From an uncultured Acetatifactor sp. (GTDB lineage Bacteria > Bacillota > Clostridia > Lachnospirales > Lachnospiraceae): a DNA stretch of 64,000 nucleotides. The stretch is from the NCBI GenBank assembly GCA_910578215.1, contig CAJTPH010000021.1, positions 7,713-71,712 on the forward strand, in the 5' to 3' direction. The first letter of the stretch is position 1, and every line of letters starts with the position of its first letter. Below the pieces are notes generated by a model. The model saw nothing but the letters and a program-made list of their open reading frames with translations, did not search any database and was not told the DNA's origin. Shown one piece after another: positions 53,522 through 61,180 of the stretch. Made by a program: the position numbers and the translations under genes.

Positions 53522-55066
53522 ATGGCAAAAAGACCCGAATGGCTGGATAATGCGGTTTTCTATGAGATATATCCCCAGTCCTTTAAGGACACGGACGGTG
53601 ACGGTATAGGCAACATAGGGGGTATCACGGAAAAGCTGCCCTATATCAAGGAGCTTGGCTGCACGGCGCTGTGGATAAATCCCTGCTTTGAGTCCCCCTT
53701 TGGCGACGCGGGCTATGATGTGTCCGACTATTGCAGGGTGGCGCCGCGGTACGGGACAAATGACGACCTTGTGCGGCTTTTTGAGGAAGCGCACAGGCTG
53801 GGGCTTTATGTTCTGCTTGACCTGGTTCCCGGCCATACCTCATGGGAGCATCCATGGTTTAAGGAAAGCATGAAGGCGGAGAAAAACAAATATACCGACC
53901 GTTATGTCTGGACGGACAGCATCTGGGAGGAGCCCACGGGCTACGGCTCGCTTCGCGGTATATCTGAAAGGGACGGCAGCTGCGCCGTAAATTTCTTTAC
54001 CCACCAGCCCGCGCTGAATTACGGCTATTACAGGCCACAGCGCCCATGGCAGCAGGCGACGGATTCCGAAGGCCCGGTGGCCACAAGAGAGGCTATGAAG
54101 GATGTTATGCGTTTCTGGCTTTCCCGCGGCTGCGACGGCTTCCGTGTGGATATGGCAGGCTCTCTTGTCAAGAACGATGAGGACTGCAAGGGTACTATAG
54201 CCATATGGCAGAACATAAGGGAATTTCTGAACGAGGAATTTCCTGGCGCCGCCATGGTCTCGGAATGGGGAGAGCCATGTCAGAGCCTGGCAGGGGGCTT
54301 CCATATGGATTTCCTGCTTCACTTCGGCTCATCCCATTACAATGACCTGTTCCGCTGCCCCGAACCGTTCTTCCAGGGCTGCGGCGACGCATCCCGGTTT
54401 GTTGAGAAATACATTGACAGCTATGAGCGTTCGGGTCGCAGGGGGCTTATCTGTATACCTTCGGGGAATCATGATATGGACAGACTTGCACGCCATATCC
54501 ACGGTGATAACAGAAAGCTTGCCTTCTCTTTTCTGCTCTCCATGCCCGGCGCGCCGTATATTTATTACGGAGATGAAATCGGTATGCGGTATGTGGAGGG
54601 GCTGACCTCGGTAGAGGGCGGCTATGGAAGAACAGGTTCACGCTCTCCGATGCAGTGGGACGGCAGTGAAAACGCCGGCTTTTCAACCGCGCCTGCGGAA
54701 AAGCTGTATATCCCCATAGACCCTTCCTCCGACAGACCTACGGCCCAGGCGCAGATGGAAGACGCAGCTTCTCTGCGCAGCGAGATAAAAAAGCTGATAG
54801 CGGTAAGGCAGGCGCATAAGGCGCTTCAAAGCCTTGGGGAAATAGAATTTATATCTGACGGCGCAAAGGGAAAGCCGCTGGCATATATCAGAAGCGGCGG
54901 TGACGAGCGCATATTTGTCGCCGTCAATCCCACCGACAGTGCGGCGGAGCTGGCGTTTGACGGCACTCCCTGCGAGGTGGTCTACAGCTTTGGAGATCAG
55001 GCGGAGCTTGCGGAGAACAGGTGCGTTATCGGCGGAAAATCAGCGGTATTTGTATTAATAAAGTAA
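53522..55066 (+). CDS. GH13 alpha-amylase family enzyme (oligo-1,6-glucosidase/trehalose-type group)
   Basis: 514 residues: (beta/alpha)8 barrel with FYEIYPQSFKDTDGDGIGNI, nucleophile D210 in GFRVDMAG, acid/base E248 in MVSEWGEP and D318 in SGNHDMD, then a beta-sheet C-domain from about 430. It has no signal peptide. The YPQSFKDTDGDGIGNIGGI and ALWINPCFESPFGDAGYDV segments fit the oligo-glucosidase/amylosucrase-like subgroups; exact specificity is not predictable. It starts 21 bases after the hemerythrin gene. Confidence 0.92.
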   Translation: MAKRPEWLDNAVFYEIYPQSFKDTDGDGIGNIGGITEKLPYIKELGCTALWINPCFESPFGDAGYDVSDYCRVAPRYGTNDDLVRLFEEAHRLGLYVLLDLVPGHTSWEHPWFKESMKAEKNKYTDRYVWTDSIWEEPTGYGSLRGISERDGSCAVNFFTHQPALNYGYYRPQRPWQQATDSEGPVATREAMKDVMRFWLSRGCDGFRVDMAGSLVKNDEDCKGTIAIWQNIREFLNEEFPGAAMVSEWGEPCQSLAGGFHMDFLLHFGSSHYNDLFRCPEPFFQGCGDASRFVEKYIDSYERSGRRGLICIPSGNHDMDRLARHIHGDNRKLAFSFLLSMPGAPYIYYGDEIGMRYVEGLTSVEGGYGRTGSRSPMQWDGSENAGFSTAPAEKLYIPIDPSSDRPTAQAQMEDAASLRSEIKKLIAVRQAHKALQSLGEIEFISDGAKGKPLAYIRSGGDERIFVAVNPTDSAAELAFDGTPCEVVYSFGDQAELAENRCVIGGKSAVFVLIK

Positions 55067-55124
55067 TGCTTCAGGGCAGAAATTGACTTTTTCTTTGCTA
55101 TGTTCCGCGGTGGAGAGAGAAGAC

Positions 55125-56060
55125 ATGAAGAAATGGAAAAGAACAGCTGTTCTGTTGGCGGGAGGGATGATGCTGTCAGGTTCGTTAAACGTATGTGCGG
55201 CTGGACTGAGGGATGTGTTTGACGCAACGTATTATGCGGGATCTTATCCGGATTTAACAGCGGCTTTCGGTAATGACGCGGAAGCACTGTATCAGCATTA
55301 TGTGACTTGCGGTCTGAGCGAAGGGAGATCCGGGAGTAAGGTCTTTGACGTGGCAGAATACCGCAGTGCATATGCGGATTTGGAGGCGGTCTTTGGTGAT
55401 GACTGGGATGCCTATGTCAATCATTACTGCACCTTGGGAAAAGCCGAGGGGAGAACTGCGGGCGTTTACGGAGAAATCAGTCTGGAGAGTAACAGCAACA
55501 ATGCTGTGAGTACGGGCAACAATATGCAGCAATGGATGGGGATTCAACCGCCGGCTTTTAATGTGGCCAGTGTCTCCAGCGAAGAAGTGGTCAGCGGCTT
55601 GGGAACCCGTGGGGTCCGCGAATACGATGCAGCCGGAAACAATGTCAAGACTACATGGTATCTGGCTGATGGAATAACCGTATTTAACATTGTAGTGGTA
55701 GAATATGATGGGGCAGGACGAAAGACAAAGCAGGCGAGCTATAACACCGATGGAACGTTAAAGGACGATTGGAGTTACTATGCAGTCTACGATGAGCAGG
55801 GAAGGGTGACAATACTCGTATCATATCATGAAGATGGGACGATAAAGCAAGTGGATCACTACGAAGAATACGCTGAGGATACTGATCTCTGTTTAAGGTG
55901 GATGCGGTATTACCCGGATGGAGGCTGGGGGGTATCGGATGGTCGCCTGCTTGTCTATTTTGAAGATGGTAAAGTAAATGCGAATTTCAGCAGTGGTTTT
56001 AGGCGTATTATAGAATATAATCCGGATGGAAGCATAAAGAGTCAGAACATAGTAGAGTGA
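55125..56060 (+). CDS. Secreted protein with tandem YxxxYPDL-type and YD-like repeats
   Basis: 311-residue protein with a signal peptide (LLAGGMMLSGSLNVCAAG; cleavage after CAA). Residues 27-105 hold two copies of an about 40-residue repeat (FDATYYAGSYPDLTAAFGND and FDVAEYRSAYADLEAVFGDD, each followed by ALYQHYVTCGLSEGR-like sequence) common in cell-surface proteins of Lachnospiraceae. Residues 170-311 contain YD/RHS-like repeats (YDGAGRKTKQASYNTDGTL, YDEQGRVTILVSYHEDGTI). Possibly a surface or carbohydrate-binding protein; no catalytic domain seen. GGTGGAGAG precedes the ATG at 55125. Confidence 0.82.
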   Translation: MKKWKRTAVLLAGGMMLSGSLNVCAAGLRDVFDATYYAGSYPDLTAAFGNDAEALYQHYVTCGLSEGRSGSKVFDVAEYRSAYADLEAVFGDDWDAYVNHYCTLGKAEGRTAGVYGEISLESNSNNAVSTGNNMQQWMGIQPPAFNVASVSSEEVVSGLGTRGVREYDAAGNNVKTTWYLADGITVFNIVVVEYDGAGRKTKQASYNTDGTLKDDWSYYAVYDEQGRVTILVSYHEDGTIKQVDHYEEYAEDTDLCLRWMRYYPDGGWGVSDGRLLVYFEDGKVNANFSSGFRRIIEYNPDGSIKSQNIVE

Positions 56061-56120
56061 GTGTGAATCATTCTGTAATGCTCTGTGTATATGCTCGAAG
56101 CTGTTCCGTAAGGGCTTGGA

Positions 56121-56166
56121 AAAAATCGCTGTAAACCCAGCAAACATGGGCACTACAGCGATTTTT
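56121..56166. terminator. Terminator after the secreted protein gene
   Basis: AAAAATCGCTGTA and TACAGCGATTTTT form a 13-bp stem with a 20-base loop, T-run on the plus side and A-run on the other, so it can work both ways. Confidence 0.8.
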
Positions 56167-56353
56167 CACTCTGTCGCGGATAGTATTTATTCGTCTCCTT
56201 TTTTCTGAATGGTCTTCACCTGACTTTTTGTTATAAACTGTTAGTCGGTACGAAAACTACAGGCTTCGTGCAGATCATCAGTGATCTTCAGGATATTGAT
56301 TGTATTTCTTTGGGGTGAGGGATATAATGGTATTGAGAGTGGAGGTGAAAACT

Positions 56354-56887
56354 ATGGATGTATTAAGTACTGAAGAAGTTTACACAATAGAGGATATTTA
56401 TGCTCTGCCCGAAGGAGAGCGCGCAGAACTGATTGATGGAAAGCTTTATTATATGGCGCCGCCTAATACAAAACATCAGAGATTGGTTTCTGATTTGCAT
56501 TATCAGATAAAAGACTTTATTAAACGAAATAATGGTAAGTGCGAAATATTTCCATCCCCGTTTGCTGTATTCTTGAATGAAAATGATAAAAATTATGTCG
56601 AACCGGATATATCTGTTATCTGCGACAAAAATAAGATTACGGATAAAGGGTGTAATGGCGCACCAGATTGGGTGATTGAAATTGTTTCGCCAAGCAGTAA
56701 ACAAATGGATTATTATAAGAAACTGTTTAAATATCGAACAGCAGGGGTTAGGGAATACTGGGTTGTAGATCCTGAAAGAGAACTTGTGACAATATATAAC
56801 TTTGAAAAAGATAGTATGGAAGAATATTCTTTTGATAAAGATATACCGGTATGGCTTTATGAAGGACTTTCATTAAAAATAGAGTAG
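56354..56887 (+). CDS. Uma2 family (DUF820) putative restriction-endonuclease-fold protein
   Basis: 177 residues, Uma2/DUF820 family: TIEDIYALPEGERAELIDGK, YMAPPNTKHQRLVSDLHYQI, VEPDISVICDKNK, PDWVIEIVSPSSKQMDYYKK and REYWVVDPERELVTIY are the family blocks, with the PD-(D/E)xK-like catalytic acidic residues E, D and E/K. Role unknown. The ATG at 56354 has GGAGGT seven bases before; a longer upstream frame is not coding. AT-rich. Confidence 0.88.
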   Translation: MDVLSTEEVYTIEDIYALPEGERAELIDGKLYYMAPPNTKHQRLVSDLHYQIKDFIKRNNGKCEIFPSPFAVFLNENDKNYVEPDISVICDKNKITDKGCNGAPDWVIEIVSPSSKQMDYYKKLFKYRTAGVREYWVVDPERELVTIYNFEKDSMEEYSFDKDIPVWLYEGLSLKIE

Positions 56888-56975
56888 ATTTTAAATACAA
56901 GTATGACGGTTAAGGAAAGCATTTGGATTAATAAAAAATCCAGATGCTTTTTATTGTGTCACGGACAAAAATAAC

Positions 56976-57073
56976 GGGGCTGTTGCAATAAGGATTGAGT
57001 ATACAAGATATAGTATTGTTTTAGGATTAAATCCCACTAAATCTTTTATATGTTTTTCTTAGTGCGACAGCCC
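56976..57073. mobile_element. Possible 98-bp MITE
   Basis: GGGGCTGTTGCAATAAG at the left end (56976-56992) matches the complement of CTTAGTGCGACAGCCCC at the right end (57057-57073) with a few mismatches. Such terminal repeats are of the form seen at the ends of several insertion sequence groups. The inside has no gene and no target duplication is evident. The rest of 56888-57277 shows only fragments, e.g. a decayed frame MDYPREYSNLIQTKQRSDKM near 57109. Confidence 0.5.
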
Positions 57074-57277
57074 CAGGGCAGATCTTTAAGTAAAAGAGAA
57101 CATAATATATGGATTATCCAAGAGAGTATTCAAATTTAATTCAAACTAAGCAGCGTTCAGATAAAATGCGGGTAATGTGGAAAGATAATAATATTATCTT
57201 TTCCGGATGATGAGGAAGAATACATATATCTTACAGGGGCATATTTTATCAGCTTTTTAGAAATTGTTTACACAATT

Positions 57278-57304
57278 TTAGCACTCGATTGTTGACAGTG
57301 CTAA
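57278..57304 (+). promoter_or_regulatory. CIRCE operator
   Basis: TTAGCACTC-N9-CAGTGCTAA: the HrcA-binding inverted repeat with one mismatch in the last arm. It overlaps the hsp20 promoter, as in heat-shock genes. Confidence 0.85.
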
Positions 57305-57320
57305 CAATAAGTGTTATAGT
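57292..57320 (+). promoter_or_regulatory. Sigma-A promoter of hsp20
   Basis: TTGACA, a 17-base spacer and TATAGT, overlapping the right half of CIRCE, so HrcA binding would block it. A leader hairpin (GGAAGCAAGC...GCTTGCTCC) follows. Confidence 0.78.
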
Positions 57321-57429
57321 ACATATAGAACAAAGGAAGCAAGCCTGAAAGGTTCCGTGTGCTTGCTCCCGAGTTTTGAGATCAGGTTACAAATAACAAG
57401 AACAATAGAATAAAAAGGAGAGATGATTT

Positions 57430-57876
57430 ATGATGCTGCCGAGTATTTTTGGAGAAAATTTATTTGATGAGTGGATGGGAAACGCTTTTTCCGGTTTAAT
57501 GAATGCGGACAGAGAGCTTTACGGAAAGCGTTCCAAAAACATGATGAAGACGGATGTCAAAGAGACGGATGGCGCTTATCAGGTGGCGGTCGAGCTGCCC
57601 GGATTCGACAAGAGCGAGATTTCTGCAGAGCTTCGTGACGGTTATCTGACCATTACGGCGTCCAAGGGTCTGGATAAGGACGAACAGGATAAGGACGGCA
57701 GATATATCCGCAGGGAGCGCTATGCGGGAGCCATGCAGAGAAGCTTTTATGTCGGCGGGCATGTGCGGCAGGAGGATATCCACGCAAAGTACGAGAACGG
57801 TATACTGAAGCTGGAGGTTCCGAAGCAGGATGCGAAGTCTGTGGAGCAGAGCAGGTATATTGCAATCGAGGGATGA
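57430..57876 (+). CDS. Hsp20/alpha-crystallin small heat-shock protein
   Basis: ATP-independent chaperone of 148 residues that holds denatured proteins. The alpha-crystallin domain (about 38-140) contains MKTDVKETDGAYQVAVELPG, RDGYLTITASK and YENGILKLEVPK. AAAGGAG precedes the ATG. Promoter and CIRCE upstream indicate HrcA control. A terminator follows. Confidence 0.95.
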   Translation: MMLPSIFGENLFDEWMGNAFSGLMNADRELYGKRSKNMMKTDVKETDGAYQVAVELPGFDKSEISAELRDGYLTITASKGLDKDEQDKDGRYIRRERYAGAMQRSFYVGGHVRQEDIHAKYENGILKLEVPKQDAKSVEQSRYIAIEG

Positions 57877-57940
57877 CAGATTCCGTGAGATGACAGATTC
57901 TGTGGGATGGAAGCGTTCCGCAAGAGCGTCAGAATGACAG

Positions 57941-57978
57941 AGCCCCGCCGGCTGGGGAAAACCCTCCGGCGGGGCTTT
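57941..57978. terminator. Terminator after hsp20
   Basis: AGCCCCGCCGG and CCGGCGGGGCT form an 11-bp GC stem; short T-run. It lies between the convergent hsp20 and GH51 genes. Confidence 0.75.
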
Positions 57979-58039
57979 GACGTCGCTTTACATACGAGCA
58001 GCAATCGTTTATTTTACAGTAATTCTTATCAGGCTGTTT

Positions 58040-59962
58040 TTATTTGAGGCTGTAAAAATCAAGTACTGTGACGCTGTGCATGGGAAGCGAGAGCGTCAGA
58101 ATATTGTTTTTGAAGAATATATCCCGTGTCTGCGGGACCACATTTTCGGGGAATCGATGGGTGTTGACAGCGTCTAATTCGGCTGTAAGGCAGGAACAGG
58201 TGCATGCGCCGTCTGTCTGCGCAGGGCGGGGGACCTCAAGGCGGAGGGAAATTTCCTCCGGCTGCTCCGCCAGGTTTACCAGCTTGCAGTACAGGTGTTT
58301 TCCGTCCCTGGAGAGGGAGGACACCGTTTTCAGGGTATCGGGCAGGGGGCTCTTTGCCCGGGTTTCCACCAGCGTTGCTCCCGTGTGGTTGGAAAACAGC
58401 TTCTGCACATGGTAACTGGGGGTGCCGTAGACGGAGGTATTGTCAAACCATATGAGGTTTGGCTGCCATTGGTTGTGCCCGGTCCTGGCGAGCAACGGAG
58501 CGTAGCATGTCATTGCAACATGGTCTGCATTTCTTTCGATTCCGGTCAGAAAGGCGGCTTCGCAGAGTGCCGTCTGCCAGTTGTTCACCCTTTTTGCGGT
58601 GTCCGGGGAGGAGTGTGCCGCATATTCCCCCGCAAATACCTTTGGAAGCGTACGGTCGTAATTGTCATAGCGTCCGATATTTTCCAGAAACCATTGGGGA
58701 GGCTTGTAAAAGTGTTCGTCTACGGCGTAAGCCTTGTCCTTGTTGGCATTCAGCCATGTGTAAGCCGTGTCGAAATCTTTTCCCTCTCCGGTCCATCCGG
58801 CACAGGTAATCAGCTTGATTTCGGGATGTTCTTTTGACAATACCTTCTGGAATGCCTCATAGCGTTCAAAGTAGACCGTTCCCCATTGTTCGTTTCCGAT
58901 GCCGATGTACTCTAATCCAAAGGGCTCCGGGTGCCCCATGGCGGCGCGTCTGGCGCCCCATTCGCTTTGGGCGTCTCCGTTGGCAAATTCGATCAGATCC
59001 AATGTATCCTGTATCCACTTGTGAAGATCCTTCATGTCCGCAAGCAGTCCTTCGTGCCACTGGCAGGTCATTCCGGCATTTATGACGGGCACCGGCTTTG
59101 CGCCGATATCCTCACAGAACTGAAAGTACTCGTAAAAGCCCAGCCCGTAGGATTGGAAATAATCCTCCGAGGAGCGCCCGTGGATCTGGTATTCTTCCAT
59201 CTGCCAGCGGTTCCAGTTGGTGCGGCGGCGGGACAGCTCCCCGACGGTTTCCTTCCAGTTATACATGTTTTCAAAGCTTCTTCCCTCCACGATACAGCCT
59301 CCTGGAAAGCGCATGAACCTCGGGGAAAGGGCGGCAAGCATTTCCGCGAGGTCTCTGCGCATGCCGTTGGGACGTTCCTTATAGGTGTCCGCCGGAAAAA
59401 GGGAGAGAAGCTCCAGGTCCGCCGTGCCGTCTCTGCCCAGCAGGAAATGTGCATAGACGCCGGCGCATGTGCCTTGGGCGGTAAGGGTACAGGTGTATTT
59501 TGTCCAGCCGTGCCCGGCGCGGACAAGGGCCAGTTTTTTCTCTCCGAAGTGCTTTCCGGCCCTGTCGGTCAAACGTATGATAAGGGACATGGGCGAAGCA
59601 TTTCTGGCGTAGCAGGAAAATCGGAAGCTCTGCCCTTCTTTCACGGCAAAGCCCTCCCCGCAGAAGCCGAGATTATAAAAGCCGGTTCCGGCGGCGCCTG
59701 AAAGTCTGGCGTAATTTTCGTGTTCGCGGCTGACGGGGAAGCGGGTGTGGACGGAGAAATCGCAGCCGCCCTCCGCCTCCCAGCACATTTTCCGCTTGTC
59801 GGTTTTGCCGTCCCGGTCATAGTATTCAAAGGAGCGGTTGGCGATCAGCTCCGCGTAAAGCCCGCCGTCTCCCGCATAGTTGATGTCTTCAAAGAAAATG
59901 CCGTAGAGCATGGGGCTGATATCGCATATTTTTTCTGATGGAATGATTGTGAGCTCTGTCAT
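58040..59962 (-). CDS. Alpha-L-arabinofuranosidase GH51
   Basis: Intracellular retaining enzyme of 640 residues removing arabinofuranose from arabinan or arabinoxylan. N-terminal segments LYGIFFEDINYAGDGGLYAE and RFMRFPGGCIVEG; catalytic acid/base E358 in IGIGNEQWG and nucleophile E446 in FAGEYA; a C-terminal beta domain. It has no signal peptide. AGAGGAAAAAT precedes the ATG at 59962. Promoter-leader copy 8 lies about 35 bases upstream, in the same direction. Confidence 0.94.
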   Translation of the reverse strand: MTELTIIPSEKICDISPMLYGIFFEDINYAGDGGLYAELIANRSFEYYDRDGKTDKRKMCWEAEGGCDFSVHTRFPVSREHENYARLSGAAGTGFYNLGFCGEGFAVKEGQSFRFSCYARNASPMSLIIRLTDRAGKHFGEKKLALVRAGHGWTKYTCTLTAQGTCAGVYAHFLLGRDGTADLELLSLFPADTYKERPNGMRRDLAEMLAALSPRFMRFPGGCIVEGRSFENMYNWKETVGELSRRRTNWNRWQMEEYQIHGRSSEDYFQSYGLGFYEYFQFCEDIGAKPVPVINAGMTCQWHEGLLADMKDLHKWIQDTLDLIEFANGDAQSEWGARRAAMGHPEPFGLEYIGIGNEQWGTVYFERYEAFQKVLSKEHPEIKLITCAGWTGEGKDFDTAYTWLNANKDKAYAVDEHFYKPPQWFLENIGRYDNYDRTLPKVFAGEYAAHSSPDTAKRVNNWQTALCEAAFLTGIERNADHVAMTCYAPLLARTGHNQWQPNLIWFDNTSVYGTPSYHVQKLFSNHTGATLVETRAKSPLPDTLKTVSSLSRDGKHLYCKLVNLAEQPEEISLRLEVPRPAQTDGACTCSCLTAELDAVNTHRFPENVVPQTRDIFFKNNILTLSLPMHSVTVLDFYSLK

Positions 59963-59997
59963 ATTTTTCCTCTTTTAAAATGGATTAGTGATTTTTC

Positions 59998-60062
59998 GTG
60001 CGCCGCGGCGCACATGGAATCGGAAGTGTACACAGTGTCTTTCCGTGTCAAAATTGTACCAT
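59998..60062 (-). repeat. Promoter-leader element, copy 8
   Basis: Minus-strand copy feeding the GH51 gene: TGGTACAAT, TTGACACG...TGTGTACA (right arm partly eroded), GATTCCAT, GTGCGC-CGC-GGCGCAC. Confidence 0.85.
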
Positions 60063-60213
60063 AATTTTACCCGGGGAAAAAGGGATTTATTGGTGAAGCG
60101 GCTTCGTATGGGCGATATTAACAAAAATTTTCCTATTTTTTAATTTTTCTATACTTTTTGCATATAAGTATGATATAATGAAGAAAAATCATTTCAGCTA
60201 TGGAGGAAAATGT

Positions 60214-60984
60214 ATGGATATCAAAGAGTTTACAGATATGGAGGAGTTTGAAAGGATTATGGCAAACTGGGCAAAGGCGACAGGACTGGCTACTGTGGCT
60301 GTAGGCTCTGACGGGAAATACATTTCCGAATGCTATAATTTTACGGATTTCTGTATTAAGCTGACAAGGGGAAGCGCAGAGGGATGTGCCCGGTGCGAAA
60401 AATGTGACAGAGAGGGGCAGGGTGTGTATCATTGTCATGCAGGTCTGATCGATTTTGGCATTCCTCTGGAGGTGGACGGGATCAAGGTCGGGTCGGTCAT
60501 CGGTGGACAGGTTCTTCCCGAGGACCCGGATGAGGCAAGGTTCCGCCAGGTGGCGAGGGAGATCGGCGTCAACGAGGATCAGTACATAGAGGCGTTACAT
60601 GGGGTTAATGTGCGTTCGGAAGAAATGATCAATGCTTCCGCGGAGCTTTTGGGGCAGGTATTAAATCATTTTATCAATGCGGAATATACAAAGAAAAAGA
60701 GCGTGGTTGTTTTTGATAAGCTTTCCAACGGAGTAAATTCCACGCATGCGCTGGTGGAGCAGATCGCCATGAAGACGACGGAATTGAAAGCGCTGCAGAA
60801 TAAGCAGAAGATACTTGCGCTGAACGCCAGCATCGAGGCGGCAAGGGCAGGAGAGAAGGGCGCGGGCTTCTCTGTTGTGGCAAAGGAGGTTGGCAAGCTC
60901 TCCGAGCAGAGTACGCTTGTAAATAAGGAAGTGGAGGACATAGTTCAGAAGATCGTGGATACGGTAGAGGCGATGCGTAGTTAA
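60214..60984 (+). CDS. PocR-domain mini-chemoreceptor
   Basis: Soluble protein of 256 residues. About 1-155 is a PocR sensory domain (GSAEGCARCEKCDREGQG, with clustered Cys possibly binding metal, and GLIDFGIPLEVDGIKVGSVI). About 175-256 is a very short MCP signalling hairpin (KQKILALNASIEAARAGEKG, AGFSVVAKEVGKLSEQS). No membrane helix or HAMP is present and the C-terminal helix is short. Extended -10 TGATATAAT at 60171-60179; GGAGGAAA before the ATG. Related PocR domains bind small metabolites such as propanediol. Confidence 0.9.
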   Translation: MDIKEFTDMEEFERIMANWAKATGLATVAVGSDGKYISECYNFTDFCIKLTRGSAEGCARCEKCDREGQGVYHCHAGLIDFGIPLEVDGIKVGSVIGGQVLPEDPDEARFRQVAREIGVNEDQYIEALHGVNVRSEEMINASAELLGQVLNHFINAEYTKKKSVVVFDKLSNGVNSTHALVEQIAMKTTELKALQNKQKILALNASIEAARAGEKGAGFSVVAKEVGKLSEQSTLVNKEVEDIVQKIVDTVEAMRS

Positions 60985-61091
60985 ACACACAGACAGGGGG
61001 GCTGCCTGGGCGCTGTAATCTGGTGGATTCGCCCATCGGCGGCAATCTCGCGCTCACCGTCACCGGTCTGTTTTCTGTTTTTTTAAATTAG

Positions 61092-61119
61092 GACACTTTT
61101 TCAATAAATAGTGTCTTTT
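61092..61119 (+). terminator. Terminator after the mini-chemoreceptor gene
   Basis: GACACT at 61092-61097 and AGTGTC at 61110-61115 with a 12-base loop, then TTTTC. The stem is short, so only moderate certainty. Confidence 0.5.
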
Positions 61120-61180
61120 CTTTACTGTGGGCGGAAATTATGTTATTATGGCATTAGTAACATGAAAGAGAGGTATAGTA

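Noticed and set aside
57875..57940. Repeated ATGACAGATTC units after hsp20.
   Set aside because: Two imperfect copies and a partial third in 65 bases; too short and irregular to treat as more than local slippage.
14450..60062. TTGACA inside the dispersed element as a -35 box.
   Set aside because: No acceptable -10 box lies 16-18 bases downstream in either direction. The TTGACACA arm is downstream of the well-matched extended -10 box and is better read as leader or operator.
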